Positions 58,051 to 64,000 of a stretch of 64,000 bases of DNA are shown here, piece after piece. How positions within the stretch are numbered: the first letter of the stretch is position 1; each line of letters begins with the position of its first letter. The translations under genes were made by a program, and so were the position numbers. Source of the DNA: Clostridiales bacterium (GTDB lineage Bacteria > Bacillota > Clostridia > Saccharofermentanales > Saccharofermentanaceae); NCBI GenBank assembly GCA_017962145.1, contig JAGCVX010000002.1, positions 47,310 to 111,309 of the forward strand, written 5' to 3'. The notes beneath the pieces were generated by a model, which had not been told where the DNA came from, did not search any database, and saw only the letters and a program-made list of their open reading frames with translations.

Positions 58051-60642
58051 TTGACTATCAGACGCCTCGCAAAACTGAATATCGCGATCCTTTTGAGTGC
58101 CGGTGTACTGCTTTCCGGTTGTACATACGACAAGCGGTCGATGGATGAGTTTACCGCCACAACCGACTCGGTCGAGTCAAAGCTGGTCACAGGCGGAACG
58201 ATCGACAGTCCTTCTGATTGTTTTTACAAAACCACGAGGATCGATCTTCCGGTTCCGGAGAACCTGAAGATAAAAGACAATGTGTACGCCAGCGAGACGA
58301 CTCAGCCGGTATTTTTCAACGATTCTGTCATGGTCGGATATACGCAGTATTACGAAACAGATAGTGACGTGGAAGCGATTCAGGCCTACGTTACGTATGA
58401 TCTTTCCGGCAAGATGCTCGGAACGATCACGCTGCCGTTTGACTGTTTCATGATGGTACAGTGTCTCCTCGATATCGATGAGGATGGGAATGTCGTGTTC
58501 TTTACTCAGGAGTATGACAATGAGATCGGCATGCCCGGCGATATCTATATCACGAAATATACCATGACCGGCGAACAGGTGACGGATACACAGTTGCTGC
58601 TTGAGAACGACGGAGAAATGCTGTCAGGTGCCATCGTGACAGAAGAAGGCCAATATGTTATCGCGCTCACCAACAGCATCTACTGCATCGTGGATGATGA
58701 TCAAGGCGGATATTCAGTCAATGTCATGGAGATGGTCACGGATAGTGCGATTACCTGCCGGAGCATGTTTGAAAGCAATGACAATATTTATCTGGAGATC
58801 CTGGACTTAAGCGCAAACGAAAAGACACTTCTTTACAAGCTGCATATTGACGTGGCGAGTACGACAGTGGACCTCGAAGACGGAAGATATTCCGACAACC
58901 TCATGGGCATGAACGTCTTCCAGACGAACAGAGGCCTTTATGCTTCCACGAAAAATGCATTTGGAAAGGTCGATCTGCAGACCGGCGAATTTAAGCAGCT
59001 CCTTGACTGGAATCAGGTCGATGCAGATCGTGCGACTCTGGTATGGTCGAATGTTCACGTTGTTTCCGAAGGCGCATATACGCAGACGGTTTCGCTTTTG
59101 TCTTCTGCAAATGTCACACCTATACCACAGCCTGTTGTTGATGTGCCGGTAGTAGAGAGCCAGAATGTTTCGAACAGCCAGTATGAACAGTACATCGCTA
59201 CTTCAGAGTCTGCTGTTACGGATGATACGAATGATACGGATGACGAGTCTTCCGGTGTGACAGAACTGTATATTTCCGGACTTGAGAATCTCGAGCAGCC
59301 GTTTATCGTTCATATCGAACCTGCCGACTCGAATCCGCACGACGGCCAGCCGGTTATCTGGGTAGGCGGCATCGATCTTGCTGACGGCTATATTTCCAAA
59401 CTGATCCATGAGTATAATCAGGACCCTGCCAGCAATGCCTGGGTCAAGATCTACGACTATTCTGATTTCGGAAGTTATATCTGGGATTCGAATTATCGTG
59501 AAGAACAGATCGAAACTATCCGCGCCCAGCTTCGTTCCGGAACCGGTCCGGATCTGATTTACGGTGTCGAGGAGTTTTCCTTCTTCGATACGGACGGTTC
59601 GATGCTGACGGATCTGTATCCGTATATGAACAGCATGAACGGCATCAACATGGATGAGTATTTTACCAATCTGTTTGAAGCGTATGAGATGGACGGAAAG
59701 CTGTATCAGGTTCCGCTTGCTGTACATCTGCGCGGCGTCCTTGTTAACGAAGAACTGACAAACGGTCCGCTCGAGGATGTTTCGTATCTTACGCTTCGTG
59801 CCCTGGCCGAGGAAGACAGCAGTCTTCATCTGTTCGCGGGTGACGATGCATTTACCCTGACTGACTGGGCGTATAACTATATCGTTTCCAGCGGAATCGA
59901 TTACACAAACAACACACTCGTGTATGACGACGATGCACTCGCATCTTCGCTGCAGATCCTGAAAGAATGCTACACCAGAAACAAGTCCGCACAGAAATAC
60001 TCAGCCAGATGGTGGTATTTTAACGAATACTACGGCGTGGTCATGCCGTCCGAAGTTCTTTCTGACAACGTTGTTGCGATGTGGAATCAGGGTGTGGATA
60101 CGATCGTGGAATTCTCGGAACAGAACTCTGAAAAAGGTTCGTACCGCTGGTACGGATATCCGTCTGAAGAGGGCGAGTCTCCGCTGATCTACGATGCGAC
60201 GACGATGGGCATCACCAACTATTCGACGCATAAAGAGCAGGCATGGGAACTGATCCGTTACCTTCTCAGTGAAACCGCGCAGAGTTCGCTGGTCGAGTAT
60301 TATATTGCGAGCATGAACTATGAACAGCCTTGCATCCCGGTAAATGTGATGTCTTTCTACACATACTGCGAGCGCTGCAAATACCGCTATGAAAATGATC
60401 CGGATACGATCTATATGAACTTTACTTCCGGTGAATTTATCGATGACACTATGCAGCTTTGCAGTGTCGGCGAATATGAGGAGTATGTCCGCTCGGCAAC
60501 CGTGCACGCAGATATGAATATCGAGCTGCGCGGAATCATCGAGAAAAACCTGGACGAATACATAAAAAATACTGCCACGCTCGACGTGGCAGTAAAACAG
60601 ATTCGTACCGATCTGGAAGATTACTTGGCTAAGAATTCTTAA
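58051..60642 (+). CDS. Large lipoprotein: N-terminal beta domain fused to an extracellular solute-binding domain (second copy)
   Basis: 863 residues. TTG start at 58051 with GGAAAGGA upstream; the signal is MTIRRLAKLNIAILLSAGVLLSGC, lipobox LLSGC. Residues about 40-360 are beta-rich with repeated strand pairs (YVTYDLSGKMLGTI, YITKYTMTGEQVTD), like a propeller. A low-complexity Asp/Thr link (TDDTNDTDDESSG) follows. Residues about 428-800 are a solute-binding-type domain: GGIDLADGYISKLIHEYN, GPDLIYGVEEFSF, DGKLYQVPLAVHLRGVLVN, then AWELIRYLLSE. Same architecture as 27448-29874, with little obvious identity outside these marks. No permease genes near. Confidence 0.8.
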   Translation: MTIRRLAKLNIAILLSAGVLLSGCTYDKRSMDEFTATTDSVESKLVTGGTIDSPSDCFYKTTRIDLPVPENLKIKDNVYASETTQPVFFNDSVMVGYTQYYETDSDVEAIQAYVTYDLSGKMLGTITLPFDCFMMVQCLLDIDEDGNVVFFTQEYDNEIGMPGDIYITKYTMTGEQVTDTQLLLENDGEMLSGAIVTEEGQYVIALTNSIYCIVDDDQGGYSVNVMEMVTDSAITCRSMFESNDNIYLEILDLSANEKTLLYKLHIDVASTTVDLEDGRYSDNLMGMNVFQTNRGLYASTKNAFGKVDLQTGEFKQLLDWNQVDADRATLVWSNVHVVSEGAYTQTVSLLSSANVTPIPQPVVDVPVVESQNVSNSQYEQYIATSESAVTDDTNDTDDESSGVTELYISGLENLEQPFIVHIEPADSNPHDGQPVIWVGGIDLADGYISKLIHEYNQDPASNAWVKIYDYSDFGSYIWDSNYREEQIETIRAQLRSGTGPDLIYGVEEFSFFDTDGSMLTDLYPYMNSMNGINMDEYFTNLFEAYEMDGKLYQVPLAVHLRGVLVNEELTNGPLEDVSYLTLRALAEEDSSLHLFAGDDAFTLTDWAYNYIVSSGIDYTNNTLVYDDDALASSLQILKECYTRNKSAQKYSARWWYFNEYYGVVMPSEVLSDNVVAMWNQGVDTIVEFSEQNSEKGSYRWYGYPSEEGESPLIYDATTMGITNYSTHKEQAWELIRYLLSETAQSSLVEYYIASMNYEQPCIPVNVMSFYTYCERCKYRYENDPDTIYMNFTSGEFIDDTMQLCSVGEYEEYVRSATVHADMNIELRGIIEKNLDEYIKNTATLDVAVKQIRTDLEDYLAKNS
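60564..60593 (-). terminator. Terminator of the prepilin gene, embedded in the opposing lipoprotein gene
   Basis: ACTGCCACG (60571-60579), loop CTCGA, CGTGGCAGT (60585-60593) is a perfect 9-bp stem. On the minus strand it is followed by T6 (60569-60564). Because the prepilin gene reads leftward and stops at 60649, this is its intrinsic terminator, lying inside the 3' coding end of the plus-strand lipoprotein gene. Confidence 0.75.
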
Positions 60643-60648
60643 CGCATG

Positions 60649-60852
60649 TTACTGGAATACACCAGGCAACTGTGCTGTGACCCCTTCGATGTCCGCATAA
60701 TGTGAATCCATCTTTTCCGTTGCTGTCTTAGCTGCATTTAAGTAATGCGAGACGGAAAAGAAGACCACCAATGCCAATATGACGAGAATAGCGATAACGA
60801 GCACCATCTCGACCAATGTAAATCCCTTCTTAGTTTTCCCCAATTTTTTCAT
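60649..60852 (-). CDS. Type IV prepilin-like protein (orphan)
   Basis: 67 residues. ATG at 60852 has AAGGAGG 7 bases upstream. MKKLGKTKKGFTLVEMVLVIAI carries the prepilin peptidase site G/FTLVE, with Glu at +5, and the hydrophobic helix continues to about residue 38, then a short soluble tail (TATEKMDSHYADIEG). No pilus assembly, prepilin peptidase or secretion genes are nearby, so it would need proteins from elsewhere. It could be a small pseudopilin or competence-type minor pilin. Converges on the lipoprotein gene, 6 bases apart. Confidence 0.82.
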   Translation of the reverse strand: MKKLGKTKKGFTLVEMVLVIAILVILALVVFFSVSHYLNAAKTATEKMDSHYADIEGVTAQLPGVFQ

Positions 60853-60970
60853 GACGGCACCTCCTTCTTCCACATGTTACATCTTCATTGTAAAGACGAA
60901 TTCTTTACCAAATGTGGCAAAATTGTTAACAAATTGTAAATTGCGTCATGAGGGTGAAGAAAATGTGAAT

Positions 60971-61534
60971 TTACTGTTTCGCTTCAGAAGGGTGTCGATC
61001 CGCAAGTTTTTTGCTCACTTTAGGTTCCAGATAACAGGTCAGCAAACCTACTCCAACGCCCAGAATCAGGGCTGCAAGGACATCACTCGGGAAGTGCACG
61101 TAGAGGTAAAGACGTGAGTAGATGATAAGAAGGGCAGCCGGGATCAGTCCGTAGGCAAGCTTCGGGTGATTGTGAACAAGTATGATCGTAAATACAGTTG
61201 CCGCCATCGTATGACCGGATGGAAAGGAGTAGTCTTTCGGATTGGCAATCAAGAGCTGCACTTCCGGATGGAGCCAGCACGGACGGGGTCTTCTGACGAG
61301 ATTTTTCAAGATAACATTCGTGATCAGAAGTCCGGAAAGAAGGCCGCAAGTGACCATGATTCCGTCCTTTCTGGTTTTCTTGACGACGAGAAGCATAGCG
61401 CAATAACAGACGAACATGAACGGATCGCCTAAGATGGTGAAGAAGGAAAGGAATTTGTCCCAGAACGGGGAGCGTGCGGTCAGCTGGAGAAAGTCCAGGA
61501 TATAAAAGTCGATATTCTGAATCGTAGTAAGCAT
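60971..61534 (-). CDS. PAP2-family membrane phosphatase
   Basis: 187 residues, five or six helices. The three PAP2 signature blocks are present: KNLVRRPRP, YSFPSGHTMAA, and SRLYLYVHFPSDVLAALIL. Members dephosphorylate undecaprenyl diphosphate or phosphatidic acid-type lipids at the membrane outer face; which one cannot be said. It stands alone, divergent from the zinc-ribbon gene. Confidence 0.9.
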   Translation of the reverse strand: MLTTIQNIDFYILDFLQLTARSPFWDKFLSFFTILGDPFMFVCYCAMLLVVKKTRKDGIMVTCGLLSGLLITNVILKNLVRRPRPCWLHPEVQLLIANPKDYSFPSGHTMAATVFTIILVHNHPKLAYGLIPAALLIIYSRLYLYVHFPSDVLAALILGVGVGLLTCYLEPKVSKKLADRHPSEAKQ

Positions 61535-61667
61535 ATTTACCTCGTTAAAATGCGGTCAAATGACCGAAAAATGGATTTCTGCGTAAAAGTGTAGCACATC
61601 CTGCCGATATCGCAACATATTAGAAAAAATGATAGAATAAAAACAGTTGTGAGCAAGGAGAGAAGAA

Positions 61668-62765
61668 ATGGCAGATTCGATTAAGTGCCCGAATTGTAGC
61701 GGTAATCTTGTTTTTGATGCAGATTCCCAGTTGATGGTATGCGAGTATTGCATGAGCCGATTTTCACCGGCAGAACTGAAGAAGAGCATCCTTCCCGAAG
61801 ATGAAGAACAAAAGGATGCGGGAGAACGTATCCACGAAGAAAATGCACAGGAAAGGATCAAGAAAAGCCTCGGCGAGGAAGGCGTGCAGTTTATCTGTAA
61901 CTCCTGCGGCGCGACAGTAGTTACTGAAAAGAATACCAGCGCCACATTCTGCGCATTCTGCGGATCTCCGGCAATTATCAGTCAGAGAATGACGGATGAG
62001 TTTTCACCGGATTATATTCTTCCTTTTAAATACGGAAAAGAAGAGGCCATCTCCAAGTTCTTCAAGTGGTGTAAAGGCGGCCGCTGGACACCTTTCGATT
62101 TTATCAGCCAGAAGAATATCGAAAAACTTACCGGTCTTTATGTACCGTTCTGGCTCTACGATGTAGAGAGCCTGGTCGATCTTTCCGGTGAAGGTAAGGA
62201 AGAGCATTCCGCGACGACCGGAAGCACGACAACGGTCACGACCAGTTACTATACGGTAAAAAGAAGAATGAAGCTTTTCTGGAGACGTATCCCGCTCGAT
62301 GGCGCACAGCGCATCGACGACCGTCTTATGGAAGCGATCGAGCCCTATAAGTTCGGTGACCTTCGGAAATTCGACCCGGCCTATATGCAGGGCTTCTTTG
62401 CGGAGCGCTACGATCTGACCGGGGATGATATGAAGGAAAGACTGATCTCCCGCTTAAAGGAATATATCACGGAAGAAGTGGAACCGACGATGAAGAAGTA
62501 TAACCGCGGCGTAAAGGTGACTTCGGATCACTCGGTCATCTATGAGCCGGATATGGCGTATGCACTTCTGCCTGTGTGGTTTCTCCACTACAAATACAAC
62601 GGAAGAGAATACTATTTCTGCATGAACGGACAGACGGGTGAAGTTGCCGGTTCCGCACCGGTCAGCCGTGTGAAGCGTCTGGTTCTGTTCTTCGCGGTTC
62701 TGGCTATCGCTGCGGCGCTGACCAGACTGATCGTCGGATTGATCATGGGAGGTTTTGTAGGATGA
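61668..62765 (+). CDS. Zinc-ribbon membrane protein, partner of a TPM-domain protein
   Basis: 365 residues. Two zinc ribbons: CPNCSGN with CEYC (residues 7-27), and CNSC with CAFC (residues about 77-98). A long region of mixed strands and helices with no known motif follows (ILPFKYGKEEAISKFFKWCKGGRWTP, LTGLYVPFWLYDVES), ending LLPVWFLHYKYNGREYYFCMNGQTGEVAG. A final hydrophobic helix (LVLFFAVLAIAAALTRLIVGLIMGG) anchors it. It overlaps the TPM gene by 4 bases, so the two are co-translated. Function unknown; it may organise or regulate the TPM partner. Confidence 0.8.
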   Translation: MADSIKCPNCSGNLVFDADSQLMVCEYCMSRFSPAELKKSILPEDEEQKDAGERIHEENAQERIKKSLGEEGVQFICNSCGATVVTEKNTSATFCAFCGSPAIISQRMTDEFSPDYILPFKYGKEEAISKFFKWCKGGRWTPFDFISQKNIEKLTGLYVPFWLYDVESLVDLSGEGKEEHSATTGSTTTVTTSYYTVKRRMKLFWRRIPLDGAQRIDDRLMEAIEPYKFGDLRKFDPAYMQGFFAERYDLTGDDMKERLISRLKEYITEEVEPTMKKYNRGVKVTSDHSVIYEPDMAYALLPVWFLHYKYNGREYYFCMNGQTGEVAGSAPVSRVKRLVLFFAVLAIAAALTRLIVGLIMGGFVG

Positions 62766-63640
62766 GCGCGAAAAACAAAGTACAAAACCAGGAACCCAAA
62801 GAAGATCTGACCAAGATCACCAAGAGCGTCTGGGGCGAGCTCAACGCCGTTTCCGGTGTGGCGATGGTCGTCATCATCGGAGTCGTCATCGTCTCGATCG
62901 CGGCGTTTGTGTTCATGAATATGAAGCCGCCGAAAAAGGCACTGGTCATCGATGATGCGGAGATCTTTTCCGAGAAAGAGTATGACTCGCTTCTGAAACT
63001 TTCCAAGAGTCTGTCGAAAGAGAATGACATCAACGTCATGATCTATACGACGAGAGATAACGTGACCGGCATGTCTGTTGACGCAAGAAAGAAGGAAGCG
63101 GAACGTGCCTATAAGGAAGAATGCATCCCGACATCGATGCAGGACAATTCCGGTATATGCTTTTTTATCGACCTGACTACCGATGAGCCGGGAAGACGTT
63201 TCTTCTGGATCTATACATATGGTACGGCTTACTTCACGGTCACGGACGATGACTGCAGCGAGCTCTTTGCAAGCTATCGCTCGGAACTTCAGGAACAGGA
63301 ATATGCATCGGTACTAAAGAGTCTGATCAAGGATCTTTCCGATGAAGATTATCACTCTGCAGGTCTTTTCGTCACATATGCCTGCTGTGCGATCATCCCG
63401 CTGCTTCTTGCAACGCTTGTTACGTTCCTTTGTACGTTCGCAGGAAGACTGGATCCGAAACCGAAGTCTTCGCAGTATGTCGTTCGCAAAAAGTGTGAGA
63501 ATCTTGGAAATACCGATATCTTCCTTCGTAAGACGACACGCGTCTATCAGAGCAGCTCCTCGTCCGGCGGTGGCGGCGGAGGAGGCGGCGGTGGCGGCGG
63601 AGGAGGCGGCCACAGCGGCGGTGGCGGCGGCTTCTTCTAA
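62762..63640 (+). CDS. TPM-domain (YgcG-like) membrane protein with glycine-rich C-terminus
   Basis: 292 residues. An N-terminal helix (VAMVVIIGVVIVSIAAFVFM) precedes a TPM/PF04536 domain (residues about 60-190): ALVIDDAEIFSEKEYDSLLKLSK, INVMIYTTRDNV, GICFFIDLTTDEPGRRFFWI, then the helix pair near YASVLKSLIKDL. A second helix (CCAIIPLLLATLVTFLCTF) follows, and the tail is almost pure Gly/Ser ending in HSGGGGGFF. The TPM domain is a phosphatase-like fold of uncertain activity. The glycine tail is common in this family. Confidence 0.85.
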   Translation: MSAKNKVQNQEPKEDLTKITKSVWGELNAVSGVAMVVIIGVVIVSIAAFVFMNMKPPKKALVIDDAEIFSEKEYDSLLKLSKSLSKENDINVMIYTTRDNVTGMSVDARKKEAERAYKEECIPTSMQDNSGICFFIDLTTDEPGRRFFWIYTYGTAYFTVTDDDCSELFASYRSELQEQEYASVLKSLIKDLSDEDYHSAGLFVTYACCAIIPLLLATLVTFLCTFAGRLDPKPKSSQYVVRKKCENLGNTDIFLRKTTRVYQSSSSSGGGGGGGGGGGGGGGHSGGGGGFF

Positions 63641-63689
63641 GAACTTCGCGCGCACGCACGCGTATAAACTCCATTAATATATAAAAAAA

Positions 63690-63742
63690 CAAACAGCCGG
63701 ACAGAGTAAGTCGTAAAGATAGATCTGATCCGGCTGTTTTTT
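63690..63742 (+). terminator. Terminator after the TPM gene
   Basis: AAAACAGCCGGA (63690-63701) pairs with TCCGGCTGTTTT (63729-63740), a 12-bp stem with a 27-base loop, ending in TTTTTT. It may act in both directions. Confidence 0.75.
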
Positions 63743-63791
63743 GGTACTTCAAAAAACATCTCAAAAAACATGAGAAAAAGTAAAAATGTGC

Positions 63792-63820
63792 TTGACACGT
63801 TTGGGGTGAGGTGTTAATAT
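63792..63820 (+). promoter_or_regulatory. Promoter of the rRNA operon
   Basis: Perfect TTGACA (63792-63797), a 17-base spacer and TAATAT (63815-63820); TATAAT overlaps at 63818-63823. It stands about 150 bases before 16S rRNA. Confidence 0.85.
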
Positions 63821-63823
63821 AAT

Positions 63824-63968
63824 CAAGCGCTTCGCGAGAGCGACACGCGACGGACCTTGAAAATTGAATAGAAGAGCAGAAAGTAATTACTACTTTTATA
63901 CGAGCCAATAGTTCAATTCATAGAGTTTAAAAACAAGTAAACAACGAGCCAAACGGCTCTCAAGATTT
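63824..63968 (+). promoter_or_regulatory. rRNA operon leader
   Basis: Contains GACCTTGAAAATTGAATAG (63854-63872), a sequence typical of Bacillota rrn leaders and spacers, then a GAGCC-AAAC-GGCTC hairpin near 63945-63958 and a CTCTCAA/TTGAGAG pairing around the 16S 5' end, probably used in processing. No boxA could be assigned with confidence. Confidence 0.55.
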
Positions 63969-64000
63969 TTATTGAGAGTTTGATCCTGGCTCAGGATGAA
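63969..64000 (+). rRNA. 16S ribosomal RNA, first 32 bases (cut by window end)
   Basis: GAGAGTTTGATCCTGGCTCAG (63974 onward) is the universal 16S 5' end; the mature start is taken near 63969 by comparison with E. coli. The rest lies beyond the window. Confidence 0.95.

Noticed and set aside
60571..60593. Hairpin as a plus-strand terminator of the lipoprotein gene
   Set aside because: It is inside the coding region and the T-run is only on the minus strand.
63560..63640. GGC-rich repeat near the end of the TPM gene
   Set aside because: It is the coding sequence of the poly-glycine tail, common in this family.
1..64000. Mobile elements, prophage, tRNA genes or CRISPR arrays
   Set aside because: None seen by eye on either strand; a tRNA or covariance search was not possible here.

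Overview
The window reads as a chromosome segment of a Gram-positive, clostridial-type bacterium (Bacillota, Clostridia). Supporting signs are AGGAGG-type ribosome binding sites, many ATG starts with some TTG and GTG, numerous lipoproteins with LxxC lipoboxes, RemA, the dimeric type of glycyl-tRNA synthetase, pyruvate phosphate dikinase, an ECF vitamin transporter, a Crh-like HPr and a sortase-built pilus. I cannot name the species; an uncultured Oscillospiraceae-like or Saccharofermentans-like gut or anaerobe lineage is only a guess. No phage, transposase, CRISPR array or tRNA was seen. The window begins inside accC and ends about 30 bases into a 16S rRNA gene.

Regions. 1-3.2 kb: end of a fatty-acid synthesis operon (accC, fused accDA). 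3.2-8.5 kb: a small membrane protein, a YesL/DUF624 protein, and a CUT1 sugar ABC transporter (binding protein, hairpin, two permeases) with a LacI/CcpA-type palindrome upstream. 8.5-13.1 kb: AraC regulator, PflX-type radical SAM protein, purF, and a HAD-GNAT fusion. 13.2-14.3 kb: rplM-rpsI with strong promoter, leader hairpin and terminator. 14.3-17.5 kb: amidohydrolase, tsaE, tsaB, rimI. 17.5-24.4 kb: crh-uvrC, a phosphoesterase, then yicC-remA-gmk-rpoZ-glyS. 24.5-27.4 kb: ppdK and a 29-residue membrane peptide. 27.4-35.7 kb: three lipoproteins (one with a fused solute-binding domain), two small cytosolic proteins (ElaA-like, LURP-one-like), an NSS transporter and a GT-C glycosyltransferase.

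35.8-45.1 kb is the most distinctive part. It is a five-gene pilus operon ordered like the streptococcal FCT loci: SipA-like signal peptidase lacking the catalytic lysine, FctA-like backbone pilin ending in an IPTG signal, class B sortase, FctB-like minor pilin with a VKTGD signal, and a 1917-residue tip adhesin with a fibro-slime domain, collagen-binding-type B repeats and an LPTG signal. It is followed by a flippase-like membrane protein, an M4 metallopeptidase lipoprotein and another lipoprotein.

50.2-54.5 kb: OmpR-type two-component system with a MacB-like ABC exporter. 54.6-57.8 kb: acyl-CoA ligase, coaX and an ECF S component, the last two forming a pantothenate module with a structured leader. 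58.0-63.7 kb: a second long lipoprotein with a fused solute-binding domain, an orphan type IV prepilin whose terminator lies inside the opposing gene, a PAP2 phosphatase, and a zinc-ribbon/TPM membrane pair. 63.8-64.0 kb: rrn promoter, leader and start of 16S rRNA.
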